A DNA stretch of 64,000 nucleotides from Brassica napus (taxonomy: Eukaryota > Streptophyta > Magnoliopsida > Brassicales > Brassicaceae), in contig NC_063452.1 in the NCBI RefSeq assembly GCF_020379485.1, positions 10,023,065-10,087,064 on the forward strand, in the 5' to 3' direction. Every line of letters begins with the position of its first letter. Positions within the stretch are counted from its first letter, which is position 1. Of the stretch, positions 50,288-62,518 are shown one piece after another. Both the position numbers and the translations under genes were made by a program. Below the pieces are notes generated by a model. The model was not told the origin of the DNA, searched no databases, and saw nothing but the letters and a program-made list of their open reading frames with translations.

Positions 50288-52889
50288 ATGATGCAAGCAG
50301 TTTCCAGGAGATTAGTCCAACGGCCTCTCGCCGGAGAAACTTCCATCTATTCATCGTCTTCTCTCAGATCGCTCTATGGTGTCCCAGATTACCGTTAAGT
50401 CTCTTGCGATTGAATTTAATTTCATTCGCATTTTCTAGGTTTTAATAATGAGATAATATATGGTTTTCTGATTCAGTGAATGGAAGTGATAATCGTCGCT
50501 ACTCGTCTTCCCTTGCTACTAAGGGCGTGGGGCACCTCGCTCGCAAGGGTACTGGTGGCAGATCTTCCGTCAGGTAAATGCTGGAACTACAATTCTCGTA
50601 GAAGAAGAAGAAGAAGAAATGTTTTTTGGTCTGTCTTAGGATAACGCCAAGCTTAAAAATGAAAAACAATGTAGCATGGTTTTGCGGTAGCTTCAGTATA
50701 ATGAAAATCTTGATTTGTCCTTTGTTTTTGCCAGTGGCATTGTAGCTACGGTGTTTGGAGCCACTGGGTTTCTTGGTCGTTATCTTGTGCAGCAGCTAGG
50801 TGAGTTTGGTTTTTAGCATATCTAATACCCATCCTAGTATACATCAATCTTGTCCTTCCTTTTACATGTTTTTTTTTTTTTGGTTTTCTAATTATGTTGC
50901 AAATGAATTGCTCCTTCCAGCTAAAATGGGATCACAAGTGCTAGTGCCTTTCCGAGGCTCTGAGGACAACCCTCGACATCTCAAGTTGATGGGAGATTTA
51001 GGACAGGTAATATCTTTTTTTTTTTGTTTAACACAATGCTTATAAGGGTATGTCCCAAGAACACACCTTTTTTTGTATGTTAGACTTTGGAGCAACAAAT
51101 TTGTGATGTATATTCCAGGTAGTACCAATGAAATTTGATCCGAGAGATGAAGACTCCATTAAGGCTGTCATGGCAAAGGCTAATGTCGTTATCAATCTCA
51201 TTGGTACTTATTTTGTTTTGATCTTTTAAAAAGCAACACTGTTCTTTTAATCTGTGGATGATATCTATTCTAATCCTCAGGAAGAGAGTACGAGACCAGA
51301 AATTTCAGTTTCGAAGAGGTGAATCATCACATGGCTGAGAAACTTGCATTGGTATGTTCCGGAAACTCTGGTGAAGAGGCTTCCATTTTCTTACTCATGG
51401 GATTGTTGGGTACTTCGGAAATGAGCTACGCATTTTTAAGCTTCAGGGTAATACGGTCTGCTCTTTTAGTTATGTCTAATTAGATTGGGGATTGGTGGAT
51501 TTGTTGTTTCAGGTGGCTAAGGAACATGGTGGGATAATGAGATTTATTCAGGTTTCTTGTCTGGGAGCTTCTGTGTCATCTCCTTCAAGAATGCAGAGGG
51601 CTAAAGCTGCTGCTGAGGAAGCTGTCTTCAGTGCGCTGCCTGAGGTAAACTTATCGCAGCTTTTGGAACCTAAAACGCTCTCTTCTGTAACATATTTCAT
51701 TCACTATTGCTATGATTCTGCTTGATGTCAGATATAAGGTATATCCTCTAGTTGTTTCTTGTGTAGAACTGGAAAAACAGTATATGAAGTTATTATTGAA
51801 CTCTAAATTTTAAAGCAACAATGTACCTGGAATGGCTTGCATATGCATTTATTCATCAGCCTGCTGCTTCTAGTCAGTTGATGGTGTATATTTATTTGTT
51901 TCCTAGGCGACAGTCATGAGACCTGCGACCATGATTGGCACAGAGGACAGAATCTTGAACCCCTGGGCAATGTTCGTTAAAAAATATGGTTTCTTCCCGC
52001 TCATAGGTGGTGGCACCAACAAGTATGTCCTAAACCTTTGTCTAGTTCTTTTCACCGGTTTTCTTACCCTAACCATAACTTAATTGCAGATTCCAGCCCG
52101 TATATGTGGTTGATGTTGCTGCTGCAATCGTTGCAGCTCTCAAGGATGATGGCTCCAGCATGGGGAAAACCTATGAATTAGGTGGTCCAGATGTCTTTAC
52201 CCCTCGTGATTTGGTAAATTCATATTGTCCTTCATTCTCTCTGTCACTGTTTTAGCTCGTTAGGGCTAATTTTGCAAGTGTTTCCTTGCAGGCGGAGATC
52301 ATGTTTGATATGATTCGTGAATGGCCTCGATATGTGAAGCTTCCATTTCCAATTGCTAAGGTAACAGATCAAATCGTTCGCCGTCTAGGGTAAAAACTCC
52401 TAAGGATTTTTATGTGCACCTTTGTCAGAGAAAGCGTTGCGTATTAGAACTAAAGAAGCCTATATTGTTAAGGATCTTTGTTTTTGTTTTTCAAATGATA
52501 CTAATTTTGTATATGTCACAATCTGTTCTAGGCAATGGCGGGTCCTCGGGATTTCATGGTGAACAAGGTCCCGTTCCCTTTACCATCCCCACAGATCTTC
52601 AATCTGGATCAAATCAATGCGCTTACAACCGATACACTTGTATCTGACAAGGGTTAGTCATTTCTTCACAGAAGTGAAATAAGTTCTCTTTGCATGATCT
52701 GTTTGAGTGTCTCACTCCTTTGTTATTTCGACACAATGGCTATTTTCAGCCTTGACTTTTCAGGATTTGGACCTTGTCCCTCATAAATTGAAGGGATATC
52801 CAGTCGAGTTTCTTATCCAGTATCGCAAGGGTGGTCCTAATTTCGGTTCTACCGTCAGTGAAAAGATACCAACAGACTTCTACAATTGA
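50288..52889 (+). CDS. Complex I 39-kDa (NDUFA9-type) subunit
   Basis: Twelve exons sum to 1212 nt (403 aa, or 402 if the second of two adjacent ATGs is used): 50288-50393, 50477-50573, 50735-50799, 50921-51006, 51119-51203, 51281-51351, 51513-51644, 51907-52022, 52090-52213, 52292-52360, 52532-52652, 52750-52889. The first ~50 residues are rich in Arg, Ser and hydroxylated residues, like a mitochondrial presequence. A Rossmann nucleotide-binding motif [11 protein letters not shown] follows. The protein is an atypical short-chain dehydrogenase-like accessory subunit of NADH:ubiquinone oxidoreductase that binds NADPH structurally and is not known to be redox-active. It corresponds to At2g20360 from memory. 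It appears intact. Confidence 0.94.
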
Positions 52890-53229
52890 TGATGCTTCTA
52901 CTCAAAGGTCGTTTTCCTGGACTAATTTTGATTCATGCAAGTCTCACAGTGAAATGGCAGAAACTAGATATGGTATTTTGATGCCTTTCATTTTCTTCTG
53001 TCAAATAATAAAAGGGTTTCCTCTTCTCTTTGTTGTGTTCTGAAAGAAAGTGTAACCCGTCAACATGATTATAAGTTAGAGAGGAGACGTTTTCTGTCTT
53101 TTTTGAATGGGAGATTTATTCCCCGTATGATTATGTAGTTTCTGGTTCGTTTGAAACTTCATGTGCTACTTTGCTCTTGAGTCTTGAATATAACTAAGCC
53201 CATGTGCTTCCGTTTTTGCATTCCATATT
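52890..53229 (+). other. 3' UTR of complex I gene and flank
   Basis: Poly(A)-signal-like AATAAA occurs near 53008. No other feature before the adjacent hAT element. Confidence 0.5.
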
Positions 53230-53237
53230 AGTATAAC

Positions 53238-54138
53238 TAGGGATGTTAACATGGGTATTGCCTATGGGTTTACCCAAACCCACTAATGATGGGTTGGGTT
53301 TTTACCCATCTAAGATTAATTGGGTCAACCATGAGTATTTTAATTTTAAAACTCATATTTATGTTGAGTAACAAAAGGCTAATGGTGTACCCGTGGGTTT
53401 TCAATTATATATATAGATTTACACCATTTTAACTAAAATATATAAAATTTGTAAAAACGTTCTTTTTCGCCAGAACCAAAAAATGAATTTTTTCACCAAA
53501 ATCGAAAACAGGTTTTCTGCCAAAATCTAACAAATTTTCCCGCCAAAACCGTAAAAACAAGTTTTTTCGCCAAAACCGCAAAAAACGAGTTTTTCCGCCA
53601 AAACCAGAAAGATTATTTTTCCCGCAAACCGCAAAAATCGAGTTTTCTAACCAAAACCACAAAAAAAAAATTTACCGACCAAAAACCGCAAAAATAAAAT
53701 TTTCCGCTAAAACCACAAAAACAACTTAACAAGTTTTCTCCATAAATGAGTTTTCCTGTCAAAACGATGTTTACTGCTAAAACCGCAAAATGAGTTTTCC
53801 GGTTAAAATTGCAAAATAATTTTTTTTTCCGAAAAAGCGAGTTTTCCACCAAAATCGTAAACGAGTTTTTGCGCTAAAACAAGTTTTCTATAAAATTGCA
53901 AAATCTTGTTTATATATTAAAGCTCACATTAATGATATTAATATTTTACATGATCTTCAGAGTAAATAAGATAATACTTTGGGTACCCACGGGTAAACCT
54001 ATACCACATTGGGTTACTTTTTTGGTTTGGATTTCAACATTGATGTTTCTAGGTTGTTGCAGGTTGGGTATAAACTGGGTTGGATTATTTGTGGGTTAGG
54101 TTGGGCCCAAGTTATTTTACCCTAGGTTAACATCCCTA
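53238..54138. mobile_element. hAT-type non-autonomous element with internal tandem repeats
   Basis: Ends TAGGGATGTTAAC / GTTAACATCCCTA are perfect inverted repeats, flanked by the 8-bp duplication AGTATAAC (53230-53237 and 54139-54146). Subterminal sequence is rich in GGGTTTACCC and GGGTTGGG words. The middle (53460-53890) is a degenerate tandem array of CCGCCAAAACCGCAAAAA and GAGTTTTC units. Non-coding. Confidence 0.85.
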
Positions 54139-54210
54139 AGTATAACTAAAGCCCTAAGAAAACTTAAGTACACCTCTTATATGGTTAAGAGGGTATTTTC
54201 TACTCGGTTA

Positions 54211-54507
54211 TCTATACTATTAAATCAGAATCCCAATCCTGCCAATAGTTTTTGAAGTTATTTACAAGAGAATGTCATTTCCTAATTTGAATTTTTTTTA
54301 ATTAATTCGCTTACTAAATTTATAACCTAACATTTAAAATAAAAATTCGACCCGTAATTAATTCGCTTGCTTTATATATAACTTCTCATATTTATATTCA
54401 AAATATTTATAACAGTCATATTGATAACCGGCCATATTTACTATATATAAGATCTTTATTTAAAAAGAAACAAATCCCGCGCTTTAAAAGAGCGGGTCAA
54501 AATCTAG
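54211..54507 (+). mobile_element. Short non-autonomous Helitron
   Basis: 5' end TCTATACTATTAAATCAGAA preceded by A. The 3' end is the hairpin CCCGCGCTTTAAAAGAGCGGG, then TCAAAATCTAG followed by T. Both ends are canonical, the insertion site is A^T, and the 297-bp body is non-coding. It is one of the cleanest Helitron copies in the window. Confidence 0.85.
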
Positions 54508-54722
54508 TTTGCGGATTATGAAACGTTAAATACCGGTCTTAGTTTTGAGGGTGGGTAATGAATCTTAATTATGCAAATCTTAGAATATAGCACTTTGCTT
54601 CTGCTTGTGGAAAAGAAGTAAAGAATTTTAGGGAACCTCGAGAACCAAGCAACGCATTTAGAGCTAAATATCAAATCACCAAAGGAATAGGACAGTCTCA
54701 ATTTTAGCTTCATCCAAACAAA

Positions 54723-55097
54723 ATGGAAAGCGAAGGAGACGATTATCCGGGGCCTGAATCCGGCATTGAAGGAATCAACTTGAACGGGAGAAATGTAGGG
54801 GCCGTGATGGTGGCGCCTAGGGATGTAGACGTAGCAAGTCAGAGTGGATGCAGGGTCAACATATACGTGAACAGCAACGTTCAAGCGACTTGTGGGTCAG
54901 CTCTGTTTGGTAGCAAGGTCAAGCTAAGAGACCCTGGTGTTCATCTCCATATCGAAGACGTTAAAATCCCCCGCGAAGACGGATCTAGACAGAAAGAGAT
55001 GAGGTTGATTAAGGTTGGGTTATGTTTGCTCTGTCTCTTTAACGTCTCTCTAGGACTCTTTCTCTTGCTCTCCTCTTGGCTCCGGAAGGAAACCTAG
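54723..55097 (+). CDS. Small acidic protein with C-terminal membrane segment, unknown function
   Basis: Single-exon frame of 124 aa, MESEGDDYPGPESG to SWLRKET. Residues ~95-120 (VGLCLLCLFNVSLGLFLLLSSW) form one strongly hydrophobic segment near the C-terminus after a charged region, compatible with a tail-anchored protein. The middle has the repeated pattern VNIYVNSNVQ and VHLHIEDVKIP, beta-strand-like. I do not recognise a family. A small gene at the same place in Arabidopsis (near At2g20362) may be the counterpart, but this is only a memory of position. Base composition is higher in GC than the flanks, supporting a real gene. Confidence 0.65.
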   Translation: MESEGDDYPGPESGIEGINLNGRNVGAVMVAPRDVDVASQSGCRVNIYVNSNVQATCGSALFGSKVKLRDPGVHLHIEDVKIPREDGSRQKEMRLIKVGLCLLCLFNVSLGLFLLLSSWLRKET

Positions 55098-55571
55098 TCC
55101 ATATAGATATCTCCCCATCCACCCATGTTCATGGTAAGAAGAACGATATTCTGTAATTGTTTCTTCGTATAGTCACTTACACTAAGATGTACATTTTTAG
55201 ATTATTCTGATACGGTTGATATCTACATTTACAAGGGTACAAGAAACACATATGAATGTTGTATATTATTTTTACATGTTTTTCTAGATTGATATGAAGG
55301 TTGACTGGTTGATGTTATATTCCAATCTATGTAAATTCCTTAGTAGTCTCGTGGGGCAAACGTGTCGAACGAAGTCATGAGGCTACCGGATTGTAAGCTG
55401 TAAGTACAACGTACCAATCACAATCCCAGTTACGAGATTATAACTATTTTTTTTTTGCAAATGCGAGATTATAACTATTGATTAGAGGAATTGAAAACTT
55501 ATATCAGTTGTAGTAGATTTTTTTCTAAATATATATATTTCATCCAACCAATGGATGATTAATAAGAGAGG
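55098..55571. other. 3' UTR and intergenic DNA
   Basis: No gene seen. A 15-bp word, ATTATAACTATT, is duplicated around a poly(T) at 55436-55480. Confidence 0.4.
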
Positions 55572-55576
55572 ACCAT

Positions 55577-57667
55577 TGTAATACCCCCGTCTTAAAAAAA
55601 AAAAAAAAAACCCTAATTTCGGTTTATGGAATTTCTCGGGGAAGCCGAAGGTTCGGGAAATTTTTATCCTTAAGGTTAAGGTTAGTCTGGAATCTATTAA
55701 AAATATTGAGCTCATCAGAACGGGAGCGGAAGAATATTCAGGATTGATCGCGGGACGAAAATTCACCAAAAGGGCCGAAATCGCGCAAATCGAACGAGAA
55801 GCTCGAGGTGGCTTGATCTAATGGATCAGGACGTTGTCTCAACCATTAAACCTGCTGAGTGTCAACACAATAAGGAGGTGTAGACATGCATGAAGCAGTT
55901 CCATGCAGCTCGACACACAGAAGCACGAGGTGTCGCAGTACCTGCGATCTGCGCATGCGAACCGACATGCAGAGGCCCGTGTGTCGCGATGCATGAACAC
56001 CAGACATGCTGAAGGGCAAGTGGACGTGGAGGTATCTTCTGGCTCGGCCAGGAAACATGCAACAGGGCATGTGGACGCCCATGTGTCGCCACGCATGCGA
56101 CTGGAAGCATGCGAGACGACACACATGCGATCGGGTGGCATGTTCTTATTGGCCGGCAACTTCAATATATACCCAGCCACCCTTCACCATTTTTACTCAT
56201 CTCATTCCATAGAAACCAAAGCAAAACGTGGCTAGAGAGAGAGAGAGAGAGAGAAAGAAGTAAGGTGCTTTAGAAGTATAGACATTTCCAAAGACCGATA
56301 AACTGCCGGGAAATTCTGAAAAACTGTCTAGAAGTGAAGAATTTTTTTTCAGAGTTCTGATCAGTCCAGACCAGTCCACTTAAGACATCGACGTTGGGTT
56401 TTGGGATTTAACATCACGGTACCAAGACGAAGATTTGGAGGGGATAAAAGGGGTTTGGTCAACATCTGGAATCAAAGAGTCGAGCCACATCGCTTAATCA
56501 CTGTGAGTCACGGTTAACTGATTGTTAACGAATTATTAATGCAGGTTCTCGACATCGGAGACGGCTTCCGAGCTAGGATAGCCGGACCGGTCTAGGTGTC
56601 AGTTTGTGGATCCGAGGCTTGAGACGATGTCTGGGCTAAGTGGAAAGCAAGACTAGTCTAAGCACCCGGATTATTGTGATTGTGTGATTATTATATATTG
56701 TTATAGTGTGTACCTCATGTTGGTACTGTTGTGTGAGAACCTCGTGGTGGTTCTAGTAGTAGTTTGCAGGTCATTGCTTCCTCAAATGGTACCACTAAGC
56801 CAGTCGTGGTCCGGAAAGTGGTGGGCTCGGTTTAACTTGGCTTGATCACCAAGGCCGAGTGTCACACGTGGATGTGACAGTCCCCGGCGAGTCCGATAGA
56901 GGACCGGGGTACGGCGATTCCGATTGAGGACCGTGACCGGGCGATTCCCGAGCGCCTACACCTATGTGGTGTAATAGTGAAGGGATGGCCGGTGTCCTTT
57001 ATGGGAGGAAGAATGATTCTGTTGGGCCCTAGGAGTATATATATATATGGTTGATTGATGTGACACTCATAAAGACTGTTTTAATTTATTATGGTTTAAT
57101 TGTTTAGTGCTTAATCATTTAAGCTTTGAATATGGTTGTGGAACTACTCGTCTTGCTTGTGTTTGGGGTAAAGTTTAGAATGACGGGTAGTTGTATATGC
57201 TAGATAAGGAACCCTGGCTCACTGAGTGAAACTAGTTCACTCACTCCTCACATCTTTTTGCAGGTGACCAGTAGAAAGGACCATATCCCTCGCGGAACTG
57301 TAGGAGCTGGTGTAGATTGGACATCTTTTGCTAAAGACACGTTTTCAAGATATATGAATGTATGTTTTACTTACGACTGCGTCCATGGACCCTATGTATA
57401 ATATTTTGGGCTTGTGAACTTCGTTTTTTATATATATGAAATAAAGTATGTTTATATTCGTGACGTGTTGAATCTGATATTAGGTTAGTCCAACCTAACA
57501 CAACTCAATATTTTGGGTTACAGAATTATGTTTTGTGACTTGGAAAGTCTATTCTCAACCCGTCGTAACACTTCCGGATTTGGCAGAGGAAGGTCGTTCG
57601 GGCATGTTCTTGTTTGATTGTTGCCCGACTGACTGGCCGATGTCTAAAACGGTACGGGGGTGTTACA
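55577..57667 (+). mobile_element. Probable solo LTR of a Gypsy-type retrotransposon
   Basis: Starts TGTAATACCCCCGT and ends GGGGGTGTTACA, the usual TG...CA ends of plant Gypsy LTRs. Flanking 5-mers ACCAT and ACCAC differ at one base, consistent with a decayed 5-bp duplication. The 2.1-kb body contains palindromic CATGC/ACATGC-rich sequence (55880-56140), a GA repeat (56234-56254), a TATATATATATA box (57038-57050) and CTCACTGAGTGAAACTAGTT near 57218. No gag, pol or primer-binding site lies beside it, so I read it as a solo LTR; open frames within are not credible genes. Confidence 0.6.
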
Positions 57668-57895
57668 ACCACGGTTTCATTTGTTATAATAGATTTAAGA
57701 ATCTTTCAATGAAGTATATGTCATTTACAAAGTTGAGCCAATATTTAATCTACTACTTATGCAAATCACCCTTGTATGTCCACCAATTGTAACAAATAAT
57801 TGAAGCATCAAAAGTTATTTTTCTTCTTTTTATTGCTGGAAGAACGTGAATGCTTGGCCAATACTATCGTCAGCAGTTTATCATAAAAAGAAATA

Positions 57896-58141
57896 CTCTC
57901 TCTGTTCCACGAAGATAGATTTTTTAGTATTTTCACACATATTAAAAAAACACATTAAACTACCATAATAAATGTATCATTTTCTGTAATTTTCAATTTT
58001 CAATAAATTTTAACCAATAATAATTCAATAAAGTCAATTAATGTTCTTGAAATTTGCAATTTTTTCATAGAAAACACAAAAATACATTTTTATGAAATAA
58101 ATTTTTTTTCTAAAAAAACTATCCTTAAAGAATGAAGGGAG
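57896..58141. mobile_element. Stowaway-like (Tc1/Mariner) MITE
   Basis: Ends CTCTCTCTGTTCC and GAATGAAGGGAG are diverged forms of the CTCCCTCYGTTCC Stowaway repeat, flanked by TA dinucleotides at 57894-57895 and 58142-58143. AT-rich, non-coding, 246 bp. Confidence 0.7.
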
Positions 58142-58143
58142 TA

Positions 58144-59188
58144 ATAAATATGTTCATTGCAAGTAGTACTTGGTGGTGCTATCCATGTGAGTTGTACACT
58201 GGGGGAGCACAAACTTCCCCCACTCCCACTGGCCACGTTTGTCCCTTTTGAAGTTTATGTTTGTTTATTTATGAATATGATGATTGGGATCAAAATGAAG
58301 TCTTCTCCTTGGCACATTTTTGAAGTGCAAGTGTTAATATCCAAAGTAATTTGGATTTGTCCAAATACACGAACATTTCATTTCAGTGTACTTTCGTTTT
58401 AGTTTCCACCTCTAATTATTCATGTGATTTGAACTTTTTTACGTGCTTACTATCATCATGTAGTTGGACATTATGATGAAAATTTGGTCCCAATGAATAA
58501 AAAGATACCTACTAAACTGTTTTATACACTTAAATAGTAGTATAAAATAACACATGATCTAAGCAGAATGGTCAAGAATCATCGATACTTAATTAGCGGG
58601 AGGGGGGAAAGTTGAAATGATAGGGGCTTAAACTTGAAGCAATCATGTTAGAACGTGGAATCATTTCCCACACCCTCGTCGTCGGAAGCACGTTACGAGC
58701 GAAGAAGTTGTGTCGAAGGGTCCAAAGAAGGGGAAGGTTATAAAGCGGACGTAATCGACCCATGGAGCGGACATGTCAGCAGAGAAATAAAGTACGTGGC
58801 AAGGTCCCACTGGTCACCGACAAGTAGAAGAAGAACTGACGGCGCAGATTTAGCTGTCCGACTAACGCGCGCCCTCCACGAGGGTGATGAGACCAGCTCA
58901 CGAGCAAGTCAAAATCCATTTCAATCTGAAAACAACAACCTTTTTTTTTTCTTCAGACATCTCTAGATCTCAATTCCTTGTCTGAAGGATAAAAAAAGTC
59001 ACCTTCTTCTTCTTCCTCGTTACTCCGTCTCTAGCGGATCATTGTCGGTACTATTCTCAAATCTGCTTCTTTCCGATCAAAGCTTGGATCTTTTTGCTTT
59101 CTAAAACTTGGATTTAGCTTCAATCAAATCGCTTCTGTAGATTTTTAGGAACTAGCAATGTTGTGATCTCGTAACACACACACACACA

Positions 59189-59218
<30 letters not shown>
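58144..59218 (+). promoter_or_regulatory. Upstream region and leader of MUR3
   Basis: 58640-59218 is richer in GC and pyrimidine tracts (TTCTTCTTCTTCC) and probably holds the promoter and 5' UTR. The last 45 bases are a compound microsatellite, CACACA then CTCTCT then ATATAT, whose final AT flows directly into the start codon. Confidence 0.5.
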
Positions 59219-59220
<2 letters not shown>

Positions 59221-61021
59221 GGTTCCGAGGGTTGCTATGAGGCGTCGCGCTGCGGAAGTTCCTCCTACAGAGCCGACGGAGAAGGGAAACGGGAAGAGTC
59301 ATACAAATCGAATATGTCTGGTAGTGTCCTTATCACTCTTCTTCTGGGCATTGCTTTTGTACTTCCATTTCGTTGTCATAGGGAGCAGCACTAACATGGA
59401 GAATCAGATCCATTTGCAACCCCAACCATCATCGTCATCATCTACCTCTCTTCGGATACACAAGTTCGATCCTCGCAAAGAGAAAGATCCTTTAGCTAAG
59501 CCTATACTCCCTCCTGCTCCAGTGGCCACCACTTCCACTTTTAACCCTCCTGAAACCGTCGAGTTTCCGTTCGTGAGAGCCTTGAAGACAGTAGACAACA
59601 AAAGCGATCCCTGTGGAGGCAAGTACATCTACGTCCACGATCTCCCCTCCAGGTTCAACGAGGACATGCTTCGAGACTGCAAGAAGCTCAGTCTCTGGAC
59701 CAACATGTGCAAGTTCACCACCAACGCCGGCCTAGGCCCTCCCTTGGAAAACGTCGAAGGCGTCTTCTCCGACGAAGGCTGGTACGCCACCAATCAGTTC
59801 GCGGTCGACGTCATCTTCAGCAACCGGATGAAGCAGTACAAATGCCTGACCAACGACTCTTCCCTCGCCGCCGCCATCTTCGTTCCCTTCTACGCTGGCT
59901 TCGACGTCGCCAGGTACCTCTGGGGGTACAACATCTCCACCAGGGACGCTGCTTCTCTCGAGCTGGTCGATTGGCTCACGAAGCGCCCCGAGTGGGAGAT
60001 CATGAGAGGCAAAGATCACTTCCTCGTGGCGGGTAGGATCACTTGGGATTTCAGGAGGTTGTCCGAGGAAGAAACCGATTGGGGTAACAAGCTTCTCTTC
60101 CTCCCAGCTGCCAAGAACATGTCTATGCTCGTGGTCGAGTCCAGCCCCTGGAACGCTAACGACTTCGGGATCCCTTACCCGACCTACTTCCATCCGGCCA
60201 AGGACTCGGAGGTGTTCGAGTGGCAAGAGCGGATGAGAAACTTGGACAGGAAGTGGCTGTTCTCCTTCGCGGGAGCCCCGCGGCCCGACAACACCAAATC
60301 CATCAGAGGGCAGATCATTGACCAGTGCAGAAACTCAAACGTCGGGAAGCTCTTGGAGTGCGATTTCGGGGAGAGCAAATGTCACTCCCCGAGCAGCATT
60401 ATGCAAATGTTTCAAGGCTCTCTCTTCTGTCTTCAGCCCCAGGGAGACTCCTACACTCGCAGATCGGCTTTCGACTCCATGCTCGCCGGCTGCATTCCCG
60501 TCTTCTTCCACCCGGGCTCGGCCTACACACAGTACACGTGGCATCTGCCCAAGAACTACTCGACCTACTCGGTGTTCATCCCCGAGGACGATATTCGGAA
60601 GAGAAACGTGAGCATCGAGGAGCGGCTCCTCCGGATACCTCCAGAGCAGGTCAGGAGCATGAGGGAAAACGTCATAAGCCTCATCCCGGGGCTGATCTAC
60701 GCAGACCCGAGATCGGAGCTGGAGACGCTGAAGGATGCGTTCGATGTGTCGGTGCAGGCCGTAATAGACAAGGTGACTCGGTTGAGGAAGAATATGATCG
60801 AGGGTCGAACCGAGTATGACAACTTCGTGGAGGAGAACAGCTGGAAGTATGCGTTGCTGGAGGATGGGCAGAGGGAAGCGGGGGGACACGTGTGGGACCC
60901 GTTCTTCTCGAAACCGAAGCCTGGAGAAGATAGCGGCAACGATGGCAATGGAGGGACGACCATTTCGGCAGATGCAGCTAAGAATTCATGGAAGAGTGAA
61001 CAGAGAGACAAGACACAATGA
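59219..61021 (+). CDS. MUR3: Xyloglucan galactosyltransferase MUR3/KATAMARI1
   Basis: Intronless frame of 600 aa. Residues ~32-53 ([22 protein letters not shown]) form a single signal-anchor, giving type II Golgi topology. A Ser/Pro-rich stem follows to ~130. The GT47 exostosin-type domain runs from [16 protein letters not shown] to about residue 470, with [33 protein letters not shown] and [32 protein letters not shown] sequence. It transfers galactose to the third xylose of XXXG units of xyloglucan; Arabidopsis mutants also show endomembrane and actin defects. It is slightly shorter than Arabidopsis MUR3 (619 aa from memory) because of the variable stem. GC-rich codon use differs from its AT-rich surroundings but fits an intronless gene. 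Confidence 0.95.
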
Positions 61022-62518
61022 GAAAGAGAGGCAGAACTCTTGCCACATTTTGCTTACGGATTGAGATATAGTTTTTGGTTATTGTTGTTATACGGACAAA
61101 AAATGATATATTTTTGTTGTTGTATTGTATCAAAATGTAGTTTCTCCAGGTTTGGTAGAGAAGTTTGTTTGATAATCTTCTTGTATCAGTATCAGCTAAA
61201 CACACTTGAGATTAATAATGAGCAGTGATCCTTTTCAAGTTCAGCTGAAATCAGTTGTTTTAATTTGCAAGATTTTACCAATTAAGAGTTTGTTGATCCA
61301 GAATAATAGTCTCCGCGTAGTAGGGAAAATATCATTTTAAAGTTTATTGTGAAGGTGTTTTTATCGTTTTTTTTTGCATATTATTTATGTAGTGACCAGC
61401 TCTTGGAACCCACCCATGCACATGCACATGCTCATCAGCTAGCAGCTTTTCTTGAGATCACTTAAGAAACTAAAATTCCTTAGCTTTTAAACTAAATATC
61501 AATTGTTAGTTAATCCATTACCACAAACATGGAACAAAAAGACTATAATAAATATTATATCATCAAAGTAAGTGTATATTTAACATACATGTTCTTCATT
61601 AAAACTGAATTATATTATATAAATATTTAAGATAGTATAGATTAGAAAGCTCTGTTCATATTACAAAGATTCAACAGAATTTCCATCGAATTTAATTTCA
61701 GTGATCTTTGCACCCAAATGATTATTTTACAATTGAATTAAATTACGGATAAAAATCTGGCTTTTATGAGGAAAATAAAAAAAAAAACAAGTTTTGAATT
61801 AATCAATCATTCTTATGAATATGATCCAACAGATGACCAAAAAAAAAAAGAATTAATCAATCATTCTCAGCATTTTATTCAAGAAAACGAAATAAACAAT
61901 ATTATAAATAAATATTTTGGGCTTAGCAATACAAAAAGCGAGTAAAGCCCATGTGAAGGCCCACCAGAACATCCCACGCAGGAAAATTAGTAGGTCCCGT
62001 ATGAAAAAACGTTGCACGCGCCGTTATCTGCGTGCGTGTGAGAAGGGATCAGTGACCACCATCTCTTCTTCTCTCTTTTTTTTTAACTCCGCCAGCCACC
62101 ATCACAGTCACACATTAAAAACAAAAACGCAAAGAAGAACAACTGAAGAAGGAACGAGAGAGAGAGAGAGAGAGCGGTAAGGATCCCGATTTACCCGCCA
62201 ATACTTGTTGGAAAATATATTTGGACTCTTCATCTAGAGTTAGATTGTTCGGCTGGGGGTTTATCATGAATTTGTAGGTGAGAATTTAGATCATCTCTAG
62301 GTTTGGTGTCTCTGTGGATTCAGATTCGAGATTGTATGTTTTTCGAATAGTATGTGTTTGTGATTATTCGCCATAACTGATACTGTCTTTGTGCTTGATT
62401 GCATCACGATTGGGCTTTTTTTGCATGATGAACATATAGCTTCATTTCTTACCATCTGTTAGTCTATCTATATCTTGGCATATTATATAACTTGTGCCTT
62501 CCACAGATTATCTCATCA
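61022..62518. other. Intergenic region and 5' leader of MYB-CC gene
   Basis: No gene seen in 61250-61900. The word GAATTAATCAATCATTCT is directly repeated at ~61796 and ~61851. From ~61915 there are GGGCTT/GCCCA words, then a GA microsatellite (62157-62174), and a likely 5'-UTR intron between ~62178 and ~62506 (donor GGTAAGG, acceptor CCACAG). Confidence 0.5.

Noticed and set aside
55839..56235. Several ~70-110-aa frames on both strands in the LTR
   Set aside because: They arise from CATGC-rich palindromic repeats, giving stop-free frames in both directions; no homology recognised.
59732..60889. Long minus-strand and alternative plus-strand open frames inside MUR3
   Set aside because: They are shadows of a GC-rich intronless gene; only the 600-aa plus frame matches GT47.
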